A stretch of 64,000 bases of DNA, from contig NZ_JACHBY010000005.1 in the NCBI RefSeq assembly GCF_014200495.1, positions 1 through 64,000 of the forward strand, read 5' to 3'. This DNA is from Mucilaginibacter geliditolerans (GTDB taxonomy: Bacteria; Bacteroidota; Bacteroidia; Sphingobacteriales; Sphingobacteriaceae). Positions 1-8,402 of the stretch are shown piece after piece; position 1 is the stretch's first letter, and each line of letters opens with the position of its first letter. Position numbers and translations under genes: made by a program. The notes under the pieces are model-generated. The model did no database searches, was not told where the DNA came from, and saw only the letters and a list, made by a program, of their open reading frames with translations.

Positions 1-145
1 GGACCGCCCTAAACAGGCTGGCATAAAGCCGCCTTAAGACTCAAAGATAAAAAATCTATTTAATACTTGTATTTCAACACAGAATCTAACGCAAATTCCT
101 TGCAGTAAAAACCTAATAGTCAGAAATAATAAAGGCAACTAATCA

Positions 146-622
146 CTAAATAGCGCTACTTTTTTTACTCAATCCCTGTTTAGCAAAATCCAGCAAATCA
201 TTAACACCCATATAACCGGCTTCGCCTAAAACCGGGCGGCCTTTGGCATCAAAAATAATTAGTGTAGGGTAGGCTTGTAACCGCCAGGCAGTAGCCAGGT
301 TTGGTCCGTCGCCTTTTTCCATATCTATTGATACGTTTACAAAATTGGCGTTAAAAAAGTCGGCCACCTTTTGATTGCTAAAGGTGTATTTTTTGAGCAT
401 CTTACATGGACCACACCAGCTGGCGTAGGCATCAACAAAAATATATTTGTTTTGCAGGGCAGCCTGTCGCAGGGCTTCATCCCATGAGTCCTCAATAAAA
501 ACGATATTATGCGGATTTTTAGTGTGCGTAGTTTTAGTCTGAGCATTGCATGCAAAAGCACAGGTGGCCATTGTCAGCACGACAAACAGCCCGGCAATCT
601 TGTTTGGGAATAGTTTAAGCAT
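146..622 (-). CDS. Exported thioredoxin-like protein
   Basis: Thioredoxin-fold protein of 158 aa, probably a periplasmic or membrane-anchored disulfide oxidoreductase. I chose the ATG at 622 because it begins a clean signal sequence (Lys-rich start, hydrophobic core to about residue 24); an in-frame ATG 24 nt upstream only adds a hydrophobic tail. The active site WCGPC is at residues 69-73 and the cis-Pro (AYPT) near residue 119, both diagnostic of the family. A Cys follows Ala-Phe-Ala at residue 25, so a lipoprotein anchor is possible, but the lipobox is imperfect. It is similar to DUF255/thioredoxin_7 proteins that assist redox maturation in Bacteroidota. It stands alone; the DUF6600 gene on the same strand lies upstream. 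The specific substrate cannot be told. Confidence 0.85.
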   Translation of the reverse strand: MLKLFPNKIAGLFVVLTMATCAFACNAQTKTTHTKNPHNIVFIEDSWDEALRQAALQNKYIFVDAYASWCGPCKMLKKYTFSNQKVADFFNANFVNVSIDMEKGDGPNLATAWRLQAYPTLIIFDAKGRPVLGEAGYMGVNDLLDFAKQGLSKKSSAI

Positions 623-690
623 AATCAGTATACAAAAATAGCACATATAATTTATTTATATGTGCTATCAATTTAAAATACTAAGAATCT

Positions 691-2394
691 TTATTGCTGA
701 CCCTCAGGCTTTTTAGGTTCTGGTTTTGGTTGTTGATGTTGTTGCTGCTGCCTCTGCTGCTGTTGCCTTTGTTGCGCCTGACGCTGTTGCGCTTGCTGGG
801 CTTGTTGCTGCTGACGCTGTTGTGCCTGCTGCTGTTGCCTTTGTTGTGCTTGCTGGGCTTGTTGCTGCTGACGCTGTTGTGCCTGCTGCTGTTGCTTTTG
901 TTGCGCTTGCTGGGCTTGTTGCTGCTGACGCTGTTGTGCCTGCTGCTGTTGCTTTTGTTGTGCTTGCTGAGCTTGTTGCTGCTGACGCTGTTGAGCTTGC
1001 TGCTGTTGCCTTTGTTGCGCTTGCTGGGTTTGTTGCTGCTGCCTCTGTTGTGCCTGCTGCTGTTGCTTTTGTTGTGCTTGCTGAGCTTGTTGCTGCTGAC
1101 GCTGTTGTGTCTGCTGTTGTTGTCTTTGCTGCGCCTGTTGAGTTTGCTGCTGCTGACGTTGCTGCGCCTGTTGTTGCTGACGGGCTTGGTCCTGCTGTTG
1201 TTTTTGAGCCGCATTGTTAGTTTCCGGAGTTTTAGGTACTACAGCCCCTGGTCCACGGTGGTCATTAGCATTTTGCTTGTCTAATTTATTTTGAGCATTC
1301 GGATTGCTGCCCGCTTGTGTTGGGCGGGTGCCTGTTGCAGGTCTGGCCTGATTAGCTCCGGTAGCCGGTAGGCGGTTATGTCCATTATTAGCACCATTTG
1401 CCGACTGTTGCGGGTTAGGTTTTGCAGCGGGTTGCCCAGGGCGGTTGTTATTCGCAGGCTGGCCTGGTCTTTGGTTATTTGTTGGGTTTACCCTTACCAC
1501 TTTTGTATTTGGATTTTCAGTACGTGCTGTAGTGGCCAGTCTTTGTGCATTGGCGCGGTTATACCCACCTGAACCCGGCCTGCCTATACCCTGGTTAGGG
1601 TTAGCCTGTTTGTAAGCGGTTGCGTTTACAACCCTTGCAGGGCGTGCATCCGGCGATTTTCTAATCGCGGGCCTGTAAATATTCACGGTATTATTTTCTA
1701 CCCTGCCCACACCTGGCCTGCTGGCATTATTAATTTTATACACCTGTACCCGCTGGCGTGTGATCCGCTGGATATCCTGCGGACGTGGGCCGGTTATATA
1801 AGTGCGGTTATTATATACATAGGTATTATTTATAATAGTAGTTCTATTTATAATAGTTACTACCCTTGTAGGCTGCACATAATAATTATAGATATTCGGT
1901 CTGTTTATATAAGCCTCTGGTGCACATACCCAATAATTGTTTGGTACACGGTAACCGCTGCCTAAAGATATGGCAATAGTTATACCCGGGCCTAAAGGTG
2001 CCCAGCCATAATAACCGCCGCCATGGCGCCAGCTTACCCAGGCCGGTGCCCACTCATGGCCCGGTACCCATTCCCAGCCGTAATAATCGTCATAGTGCCA
2101 CCTGCCATAGTGGAAAGTTGCCCATCCCCACGGATAGTCTGATACCCAGGTGCTGCCGTATTCTGTTTGTACCCAGTGCCCGCTGGTGGCATATGGCCTG
2201 AAATCGCCATCCACATCAGGCACCCAAACATTACCGTAATTAGGGTCATCAACCCAGGTGCCGTATTGCTGCAAATTATCGTAAAACTCCTGGTCAGATA
2301 CGTAGCCCCCCTGCGCCATACTTTTATGCGGGACCATTATGGTGATGAAAAAAGCCATAAGGCCAATTCCAAATATTTTTTTAAACGTTTTCAT
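691..2394 (-). CDS. DUF6600-type secreted protein with Gln-rich repeat tail
   Basis: Protein of 567 aa from the ATG at 2394, which gives a signal peptide ending near residue 27 (Ser-Met-Ala-Gln). A longer ATG at 2472 would bury the signal sequence. Residues about 30-175 are rich in Trp, Tyr and Gly (YGTWVDDPNYGNVWVP, WGWATFHYGRW), the pattern of the DUF6600 domain seen in exported Bacteroidota proteins of unknown function. A middle Asn/Pro/Gly/Arg-rich part follows, and roughly the last 170 residues are Gln/Ala/Arg repeats built from a 57-bp tandem DNA repeat. The tail is probably disordered or coiled coil, and its length is likely variable. No enzyme motif is seen; a surface or envelope role is inference. 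Confidence 0.8.
   Translation of the reverse strand: MKTFKKIFGIGLMAFFITIMVPHKSMAQGGYVSDQEFYDNLQQYGTWVDDPNYGNVWVPDVDGDFRPYATSGHWVQTEYGSTWVSDYPWGWATFHYGRWHYDDYYGWEWVPGHEWAPAWVSWRHGGGYYGWAPLGPGITIAISLGSGYRVPNNYWVCAPEAYINRPNIYNYYVQPTRVVTIINRTTIINNTYVYNNRTYITGPRPQDIQRITRQRVQVYKINNASRPGVGRVENNTVNIYRPAIRKSPDARPARVVNATAYKQANPNQGIGRPGSGGYNRANAQRLATTARTENPNTKVVRVNPTNNQRPGQPANNNRPGQPAAKPNPQQSANGANNGHNRLPATGANQARPATGTRPTQAGSNPNAQNKLDKQNANDHRGPGAVVPKTPETNNAAQKQQQDQARQQQQAQQRQQQQTQQAQQRQQQQTQQRQQQQAQQAQQKQQQQAQQRQQQQTQQAQQRQQQQAQQRQQQQAQQAQQKQQQQAQQRQQQQAQQAQQKQQQQAQQRQQQQAQQAQQRQQQQAQQRQQQQAQQAQQRQAQQRQQQQRQQQQHQQPKPEPKKPEGQQ
770..1140. repeat. 57-bp tandem repeat coding Gln-rich tail
   Basis: The motif TGCTGGG or TGCTGAG recurs at 794, 851, 908, 965, 1022 and 1079, an exact 57-bp period (19 codons) over about six copies. 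On the minus strand each unit codes Gln-rich runs interrupted by Ala, Arg and Lys. The copies differ mainly at synonymous positions. Confidence 0.9.
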
Positions 2395-2546
2395 AATATT
2401 TTTATAGATGATAATATATGTTTTCGACTGAATATCATATAAATCGTTTAAACCAATAATTGTTTTATTCATTATATTATTTAGCTGTTAGCAGCATTAT
2501 CGCTTTTATAATAATTTATAATTCCTTTAATTTACAAACCACTGAT

Positions 2547-2554
2547 TAACTTTG
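2547..2554 (+). promoter_or_regulatory. Putative -7 promoter element of the oxygenase gene
   Basis: TAACTTTG fits the Bacteroidota TAnnTTTG -7 box and lies 30 nt before the ATG at 2585. No convincing TTG -33 box is seen at the expected distance, so this is tentative. Confidence 0.4.
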
Positions 2555-2584
2555 AACGTTTTTCAATCTATTATTTAACTGACC

Positions 2585-3547
2585 ATGAGTAAAGTAAATA
2601 TCCCACGACTTGATCTGAACACCTATATACAAGGTAATGCCGATGAACGGAAACGCTTTTCGGATGAAATTGGCAAAGCTTTTAACGAAACCGGGTTTGT
2701 AACCATTACCAATCACGGCCTTAGTAAAGCATTAATTGATAAGCTGTATGAGCAGGTTAAAGAACTGTTCACCTTACCCGAGGCTACCAAACTAAATTAT
2801 GAAAAGCCTGAGCTTGCAGGTCAGCGTGGCTATACCGGCAAAAGCAAGGAAACCGCCAAAGGCTTTAAAACCCCCGATCTGAAAGAGTTTTGGCAAATAG
2901 GGCAAACTGTTGCCGATGATTCACCGCTTAAAGCGGATTATCCCGATAATATTGTAGTTGATGAACTGCCTGATTTTAATACAACCACACAGGAAGTTTA
3001 TAAAAAGCTGGAGCAAGCAGGTCTTCATTTATTACGTGCTATAGCTGTATATTTAAACCTGCCCGAAAATTATTTTGATGATAAAGTGCATGATGGTAAC
3101 TCCATCCTCCGTACCCTGCACTATTTCCCGATAACCGATCCGGATTCGATTCCTGATGATGCGGTACGTGCCGGCGCGCATGAGGATATTAACCTCATCA
3201 CCCTATTAATAGGTGCCAGTGCCGACGGCTTAGAACTATTAACTCGTGAAAACGAATGGTTCCCGGTAAAAGCCTATGGCGAGGACCTGGTTGTAAATGT
3301 AGGTGATATGCTGCAGCGTTTAACCAATAATAAGCTAAAATCAACCACGCACAGGGTTGTAAATCCGCCACGCGACCAGATGAAGAACTCACGCTACTCC
3401 GTGCCATTCTTCCTGCACCCGAAACCGGATATGGATTTGACCTGCCTGGAATCATGCATTGATGCTACTCATCCAAAACATTACACCGACATCACAGCCG
3501 GTGAATACCTGGATGAGCGTTTGAGAGAGATTGGCCTGAAAAAATAA
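2585..3547 (+). CDS. 2-oxoglutarate/Fe(II) dioxygenase, isopenicillin N synthase family
   Basis: Cytoplasmic non-haem iron oxygenase of 320 aa, the usual length for the IPNS/flavanone-hydroxylase-like family. The N-terminal DIOX_N region covers about residues 5-120 (TGFVTITNHGL). The jelly-roll core carries the iron ligands His199-x-Asp201 (AHEDINLITLL) and His256 (TTHRVVNPP), and the 2-oxoglutarate-binding Arg270-x-Ser272 (SRYSVPFF). All catalytic residues are present, so it should be active. The substrate cannot be read from sequence; bacterial relatives are usually annotated only as oxygenases. It is monocistronic, convergent with ynfA, with a strong hairpin between them. Confidence 0.88.
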   Translation: MSKVNIPRLDLNTYIQGNADERKRFSDEIGKAFNETGFVTITNHGLSKALIDKLYEQVKELFTLPEATKLNYEKPELAGQRGYTGKSKETAKGFKTPDLKEFWQIGQTVADDSPLKADYPDNIVVDELPDFNTTTQEVYKKLEQAGLHLLRAIAVYLNLPENYFDDKVHDGNSILRTLHYFPITDPDSIPDDAVRAGAHEDINLITLLIGASADGLELLTRENEWFPVKAYGEDLVVNVGDMLQRLTNNKLKSTTHRVVNPPRDQMKNSRYSVPFFLHPKPDMDLTCLESCIDATHPKHYTDITAGEYLDERLREIGLKK

Positions 3548-3568
3548 ATCTTTGATTTGAAGTATTCT

Positions 3569-3606
3569 CCGCGCGTCATTGCTTCGTACCTCGCAATGCC
3601 GCGCGG
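3569..3606. repeat. REP-like hairpin between convergent genes
   Basis: Inverted arms CCGCGCGTCATTGC and GCAATGCCGCGCGG pair with one mismatch around a 10-nt loop. It sits 22 bp after the oxygenase stop and before the ynfA stop, so it may end transcription from both sides. Related CATTGCGA...CGAAG sequences recur near 8336, 9271 and 63744. Confidence 0.6.
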
Positions 3607-3620
3607 CTAATAAGAGGAGA

Positions 3621-3950
3621 TTACCTCCTCGGCGTATAAATAATCACACAAACGCCAACAAGCGCTATAACCGCGCCGATAATATCATACTTGTCCGGCT
3701 TGAAATTATCAACCTTCCAGGCCCAAAGCAGGGCCATTACAATAAATATTCCGCCATAAGTAGCATATACCCGGCCAAAATTATTGGTTTGCCATGTAGC
3801 GACTATGCCGTAAAAGGCCAACACCATAGCACCCAGAGCAGCGTACCACCAGGGTTTATCCTCCTTAAGGCAAAGCCAGATCAAATAACCGCCGCCAATT
3901 TCGCATAACCCGGCAAGTATGAAAATAGAGAGGGATTTTAGTATGGCCAT
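3621..3950 (-). CDS. ynfA: YnfA/UPF0060 family small membrane protein
   Basis: Inner-membrane protein of 109 aa with four predicted transmembrane helices (about residues 5-25, 35-52, 62-80 and 88-106), matching the length and topology of the UPF0060 family. Family hallmarks visible are AGLCEIGGGYLIW near the N terminus and GRVYATYGGIFIVMALLW in the third helix. Relatives are small-multidrug-resistance-like efflux proteins, but the substrate for this copy is unknown. It is read convergently with the 2OG oxygenase; its upstream region holds a 97-bp inverted-repeat element before the murF stop. Confidence 0.9.
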   Translation of the reverse strand: MAILKSLSIFILAGLCEIGGGYLIWLCLKEDKPWWYAALGAMVLAFYGIVATWQTNNFGRVYATYGGIFIVMALLWAWKVDNFKPDKYDIIGAVIALVGVCVIIYTPRR

Positions 3951-3968
3951 GGGTTATAATATATATAG

Positions 3969-4065
3969 TATTGTCATTCTGATAGCGAAGAACCTACCCG
4001 CGTTCAATCTTCAAGCGATTCCTGCTGCTTGTATAATAGATGCTTCGTTCCTCAGCATGACAATA
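3969..4065. repeat. 97-bp inverted-repeat (MITE-like) element
   Basis: Left end TATTGTCATTCTGATAGCG and the reverse complement of the right end TATTGTCATGCTGAGGAACG match over about 22 bp with a few mismatches. It lies between ynfA and murF and has no coding capacity. Confidence 0.55.
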
Positions 4066-4081
4066 AGGGTAAAACAAAGCA

Positions 4082-5446
4082 CTAAAACAACTCCACCAAT
4101 CGCTCCAAAGCCATTCCCCGCGAACCTTTTATCAGCACTGTTGAATTTTTTACCGGATGAAACTTCAAAGCAGTAATCGCATTCTCCACCGTAGCATGAA
4201 AGGTGGCATTTTTCAGCTTGTCGCCTTTAAACTTCCATTTCTGCGCTAAAAAATCCTTGCCGATGAAGATGCGTTCATCAACATCGGTAGCCAAAGCTTT
4301 CCGGATAATGGCTTCATGCTCCGCGGCGGATTCATCGCCCAGCTCAAACATATCACCCAATATTAATACTTTCCTATCAGCTGTAAGCTTGCCTATATTT
4401 TCAATAGCAACAAACATGCTGCTGGGGTTGGCATTATAGTAATCGCAAATAAGGGTATTGGTTGCAGTTTGCTTGATCTGCGAGCGGTTGTTTTGTGGCT
4501 CATAGCCTTCCACGCCTTTATTAATAGTATCAGCATCCAATCCAAAATAATTACCGATACAGATAGCCGCTAATATATTATCCAGGTTATAAGCCCCGGT
4601 AAGCTGTGTTTTAATTTCGTGACTTTCGCCGGATGAATTATTGGTCCATTGTAAAGACAGGAGTGGAGAGTTTTCGGTTAGTTTACCAATAATAGTATTA
4701 TCCCGGTTGTTGGTGCCATACATCACCACTTTTTTAAGGTCTCTTGCACGCTGCATCTCCATTAATACCTTATCATCACCATTAACAAAAGCAATGCCCT
4801 GCGCCAAATCTTCTGCTTCCGGACTTTCGGACTTTCGGACTTCCCGACTTAAGAAATCATACAACTCACCCTTGCCTTTCTTAATCCCCTCAACCCCACC
4901 GAAGCCCTCCAGATGCGCCTTGCCAATATTGGTAATGAGCCCATGTGTAGGCTGCGAAATGCTGCAAAGCAGTTCAATCTCTTTCTGATGATTAGCCCCC
5001 ATCTCAATAACCGCCATTTCGTGTGTGCTATTGATACTTAAAATAGTAAGCGGCACGCCAATATGGTTATTCAGGTTACCCTGTGTAGCCAGCGTTTTAA
5101 ATTTCTGCGATAGTACGGCATTAATCAACTCCTTAGTAGTGGTTTTTCCGTTAGTGCCGGTTAAACCTATAACCGGAATGGTTAATTGCTTGCGATGATA
5201 ACGCGCCAGGTCCTGCAAAGTGGTAAGCCCATCATCAACCAAAATATATTTTTCATTAAGCTGATATTCCGGATTGTCAATAATAGCATACGCCGCGCCT
5301 TGCGAAATAGCTTGCTCAGCAAAGGTATTGGCATCAAACTTATCACCCTTCAACGCAAAAAACAAGCTACCCGGTACAATCTTACGGGTATCAGTGCTGA
5401 TAATAGGGTGTTGAAGATAAAGTTGATATATGTCTTCGGTATTCAT
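4082..5446 (-). CDS. murF: UDP-MurNAc-tripeptide--D-Ala-D-Ala ligase MurF
   Basis: Cytoplasmic peptidoglycan ligase of 454 aa that adds D-Ala-D-Ala to UDP-MurNAc-tripeptide using ATP. The ATP-binding loop GLTGTNGKTTTKE is at residues 94-106, followed by NLNNHIGVPLTIL, the IEMGANHQKEI segment and ITNIGKAHLEGFG; the C-terminal domain has LILGDMFELGDES and the end motif KGSRGMALER. All Mur ligase landmarks are intact. Around residues 200-213 there is an extra acidic/basic stretch (SREVRKSESPEAED) coded by a short DNA repeat related to intergenic sequence at 24063. It starts 2 nt after the stop of an upstream exported-protein gene, suggesting co-transcription or coupling. Confident in function. 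Confidence 0.97.
   Translation of the reverse strand: MNTEDIYQLYLQHPIISTDTRKIVPGSLFFALKGDKFDANTFAEQAISQGAAYAIIDNPEYQLNEKYILVDDGLTTLQDLARYHRKQLTIPVIGLTGTNGKTTTKELINAVLSQKFKTLATQGNLNNHIGVPLTILSINSTHEMAVIEMGANHQKEIELLCSISQPTHGLITNIGKAHLEGFGGVEGIKKGKGELYDFLSREVRKSESPEAEDLAQGIAFVNGDDKVLMEMQRARDLKKVVMYGTNNRDNTIIGKLTENSPLLSLQWTNNSSGESHEIKTQLTGAYNLDNILAAICIGNYFGLDADTINKGVEGYEPQNNRSQIKQTATNTLICDYYNANPSSMFVAIENIGKLTADRKVLILGDMFELGDESAAEHEAIIRKALATDVDERIFIGKDFLAQKWKFKGDKLKNATFHATVENAITALKFHPVKNSTVLIKGSRGMALERLVELF
4816..4850. repeat. CGGACTTTC-type short repeat inside murF
   Basis: Three imperfect 9-bp units (CCGGACTTT, CGGACTTT, CGGACTTCC) followed by CGACTT. A near copy lies in the intergenic region before metG at 24063-24097. 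The reading frame of murF is kept open. Confidence 0.65.
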
Positions 5447-5448
5447 TG

Positions 5449-6048
5449 TTATTGAATTTGTATTTGCGGAATTTCATAGCTTGTCAGCGCCTTTAACTGA
5501 TCATGCCTGTATTTACCCAAAGATGAAAGAAATCCATTTACCTCATTGTTATAAGCGCGATGGCTTATGCCAAATAATAATACTCCTTTATGGCCAGATT
5601 TATCTGTGTAAGGTTTATAAAGATAACCATTCCATTCTACAAGTGTCACGGCATCATCTTTACTTTGGCTCATAATAAAATCCAAAATGTATTCTCCAGT
5701 GCTTGCATTATTAATCAGTTGGTAATTACATACTGCATCTGTTTTTTTACGTTCTTTTATTGTAGCGACTTGAGCATCTACTGCCGTAGAAACAGGCAAG
5801 TCTGTCTTTATAAAATCAATCAGAACCATATCTTTAAAATTGTCGACTTCATTATCCTTCGGTATATACTCCTGTTTATAATAATTATCATTAGGGTGTG
5901 AACTCCATGATAAATTGTAAGTAAGAGCGCCAAAGTTTAATGACTCTGGAATTCCATAGTAATTAGTTGGTGCATCATGATGTTTACTAGTAAAACCAGT
6001 AATTATGATAAAGCACATAACTAAAGAAAGTGAAAGATATTTTTTCAT
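5449..6048 (-). CDS. Exported protein of unknown function
   Basis: Unrecognised protein of 199 aa. The first about 22 residues form a signal sequence (MKKYLSLSLVMCFIIITGF); a Cys at residue 12 lies inside the hydrophobic core and is not a lipobox. The mature part is mixed alpha/beta with one Cys, many Tyr and Asn, and no known catalytic motif. Its base composition is more AT-rich than murF and recQ on either side. The gene ends 2 nt before the murF start codon and follows recQ by a spacer with a GC-rich palindrome, so it may drive or share transcription with murF. A role in the envelope is only inferred from export and position. Confidence 0.75.
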   Translation of the reverse strand: MKKYLSLSLVMCFIIITGFTSKHHDAPTNYYGIPESLNFGALTYNLSWSSHPNDNYYKQEYIPKDNEVDNFKDMVLIDFIKTDLPVSTAVDAQVATIKERKKTDAVCNYQLINNASTGEYILDFIMSQSKDDAVTLVEWNGYLYKPYTDKSGHKGVLLFGISHRAYNNEVNGFLSSLGKYRHDQLKALTSYEIPQIQIQ

Positions 6049-6110
6049 TTGATAAATGTTTGGTTTACTTAAAGAGCCCTAAAAAAATTTAATTGACGCA
6101 CTTTAAAAAC

Positions 6111-6133
6111 TCCCCCTTCAGGGGGCTGGGGGG
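6111..6133. repeat. GC-rich palindrome at the recQ 3' end
   Basis: CCCCCTTCAGGGGGCTGGGGGG forms a short C/G hairpin that overlaps the final codons and stop of recQ and lies before the next gene on the same strand. It may be a dispersed repeat or an attenuator. Confidence 0.4.
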
Positions 6134-8268
6134 ATTCCCTTCATCCACGCTATCACCGCCTTTATCTCTGTATAACTATAATCCTCGCCCAAAATTTCTT
6201 TTAATGGCGATAACTTCTCATCTCCATAACTTTCCACCGTATCCTGTATCACCGTTAATTTTTCCTTAGTAACAAATTCCGATACATCAATATCACCCGT
6301 TTGTACATAATAGGTGAGATGGCTCTCCACCGTCATGGGCGATAGCTTTCTTTCATGCGCTATCTCTGCAATACTTTTGCCCTCTTTAAATAAGGTAAGG
6401 CTTGCCCGCCTGGTATCGCTGGATCTCTCAGGTCTGGGCTTACGCTCACGCTTCTGCGCTTTCTGTTTTATTTTGGACGACAGGCCACGCAAACTGCAAT
6501 AGCTTTTTACAGGAGCCAGCATTTCACGGCCATAACGTGCCAGTTTAATATCACCAAAACCGGAGATCATTCGCAACTCATCCAAACTTTGCGGCAGGTA
6601 GGTTGCTATCTCCACCAAAGTAGCATCAGATAATATCACATAGGCCGGTACATTTTCATGTATGGCGATATCCCGTCTTACGTTCTTCAATTCGTTCAAC
6701 AGGTCGGCCTCAAATGGCAGCAATTCAATAGTGGTGTGTTTCTCTTCAACTGTTTCAGCAGCTATAAACTCTACCTTTTGCAATCCTTTAAGTACAGCCT
6801 CACTTTGGTGCGTTAGTTTCAGCACCGGGTATTCGCCGCCATCAACCTGCAAATAACCCATAGCGCTTAGTTCACGCAGGTATCGTTGCCAGTCGGGTTT
6901 GCTGATATCGGCACCTACGCCATATGTTTTCAGCTGCTTATGTTCTTCCCGTATTTTTTCACTCTTCGATCCACGCAAAAAATCGATCACATAATTACTG
7001 CCAAATCTTTCCTTTAACCTATATACCGCCGACAAAGCCTTTTGTGCGATCAATGTACCATCAAAGCGTTCAAACTCCGTTAAACAAACATCGCATGATC
7101 CGCAGGTAGCATCAGATTCCTCATCAAAGTATTTTAACAGAAAATGCCGTCTGCAAGTTTGCAGCTGGCAATAATTTACCATATCATCCAGCTTTTTGAG
7201 CATGATACGGCTTTGTTCTTCATTATCCTCAACCTTGGCAAAACCCTTCAGCTTCATGGCATCGCCCGGCGAATAATATAATATAGCATCAGATGGCAAA
7301 CCATCCCTGCCCGCGCGGCCGGTTTCCTGGTAATAGCCCTCAATGTTTTTAGGCAGGTCCATGTGCACCACATAGCGCACGTTCGATTTATTGATGCCCA
7401 TACCAAACGCGATGGTAGCCACTATGATCTTTACATCATCACGTAAAAATGCTTCCTGGTTGCGAGCCTTTATGGTGTTATCCAGTCCGGCATGGTAAGC
7501 CTCGGCTGAGTAGCCTTCTTCTTTCAGGTCAGCCGCTAATGCCTCCGTTGATTTACGCGACAAACAATATATAATGCCTGATTCTTCCTTGCGTTCCTCT
7601 AAAAAATCAAGCAACTGGTTAAAGCTGTTCCTTTTAGGAGCAACCGTATAATTTATATTCTCCCGGTTAAAGGAGGATATAAATATGGCAGGATCCTTAA
7701 GATTTAATTTTTCGAGGATATCCTTTTGAGTGAGCTTATCAGCAGTCGCAGTTAAGGCTATAACCGGGATATTAGGGAAATAATCCTTTAAGCCCGCCAG
7801 CATCAAATACTCAGGTCTGAAATCGTGCCCCCAGTGCGAGATACAATGCGCCTCATCAATAGCGATCTGCACAACCGGCAGCGACTTTAAAAATTCAACC
7901 AGCTTATTCTCCGACCCAAACAAACGTTCGGGAGCAAGATATAACAGTTTTATCTCGTTATTCCTGAGTTTGCCCATCAGCCGTTGCTGCTCATCAGGGT
8001 TTTGTGCCGAGTTTAGGAAAGCTGCAGCTATGCCGTTCACATTCAGGCTATCCACCTGGTCCTTCATCAGGGCGATGAGGGGCGAGATGACTATGGTGAG
8101 TCCATCCAGCAAAACCGCGGGCAACTGGTAGCATAATGATTTACCGCCGCCCGTAGGCATCAGCGCCAAAACATCCTTCTTATCTAAAACGTGCTGAATA
8201 ATAGCCCCCTGCTGGTGCCTGAACTCACTGTATCCGAAATATTTTTGCAGGGCCTGTATAGGTGTCAT
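6118..8268 (-). CDS. recQ: ATP-dependent DNA helicase RecQ
   Basis: RecQ-family 3'-5' helicase of 716 aa for recombination and fork repair. Helicase motifs in order: Walker A MPTGGGKSLCYQLP (about residues 37-50), DEAH box IAIDEAHCISHWGH, motif III ALTATA, QETGRAGRDGLPS (motif VI). A zinc site CRRHFLLKYF...CGSCDVC follows, then the RQC winged helix, an HRDC domain (about residues 515-590, LRMISGFGDIKLARYG) and a C-terminal helix-turn-helix (SIAEIAHERKLSPMTVESHL), the domain set of long Bacteroidota RecQ proteins. The last residues (PPAP and stop) are coded by a GC-rich palindrome that continues past the stop. A possible -7 box TATATTTG lies 8-15 nt upstream of the ATG on the minus strand. Confidence 0.96.
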   Translation of the reverse strand: MTPIQALQKYFGYSEFRHQQGAIIQHVLDKKDVLALMPTGGGKSLCYQLPAVLLDGLTIVISPLIALMKDQVDSLNVNGIAAAFLNSAQNPDEQQRLMGKLRNNEIKLLYLAPERLFGSENKLVEFLKSLPVVQIAIDEAHCISHWGHDFRPEYLMLAGLKDYFPNIPVIALTATADKLTQKDILEKLNLKDPAIFISSFNRENINYTVAPKRNSFNQLLDFLEERKEESGIIYCLSRKSTEALAADLKEEGYSAEAYHAGLDNTIKARNQEAFLRDDVKIIVATIAFGMGINKSNVRYVVHMDLPKNIEGYYQETGRAGRDGLPSDAILYYSPGDAMKLKGFAKVEDNEEQSRIMLKKLDDMVNYCQLQTCRRHFLLKYFDEESDATCGSCDVCLTEFERFDGTLIAQKALSAVYRLKERFGSNYVIDFLRGSKSEKIREEHKQLKTYGVGADISKPDWQRYLRELSAMGYLQVDGGEYPVLKLTHQSEAVLKGLQKVEFIAAETVEEKHTTIELLPFEADLLNELKNVRRDIAIHENVPAYVILSDATLVEIATYLPQSLDELRMISGFGDIKLARYGREMLAPVKSYCSLRGLSSKIKQKAQKRERKPRPERSSDTRRASLTLFKEGKSIAEIAHERKLSPMTVESHLTYYVQTGDIDVSEFVTKEKLTVIQDTVESYGDEKLSPLKEILGEDYSYTEIKAVIAWMKGIPPAP

Positions 8269-8275
8269 AGCTATG

Positions 8276-8283
8276 CAAATATA
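8276..8283 (-). promoter_or_regulatory. Putative recQ -7 box
   Basis: Minus strand TATATTTG matches TAnnTTTG and lies only 8-15 nt before the recQ ATG, which would give an almost leaderless transcript. No clear -33 element was found. Confidence 0.3.
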
Positions 8284-8402
8284 TTATTAGTTTGCTGTTT
8301 GCAGCTGGCAGTTTACATTTAAAACTTTTCTTTTAGCGTCATTGCGAGGTACGAAGCAATCCCCGATTAGCAGAGAGGGATTGCTTGCCGTAGATTTATC
8401 TG

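Noticed and set aside
770..1140. CRISPR-like array
   Set aside because: The 57-bp repeats are contiguous and coding, with no spacers; no Cas gene is in the window.
694..1284. Long Leu-rich and Ala/Val-rich plus-strand ORFs
   Set aside because: Both are antisense readings of the Gln-codon repeat of the DUF6600 gene and vanish outside it.
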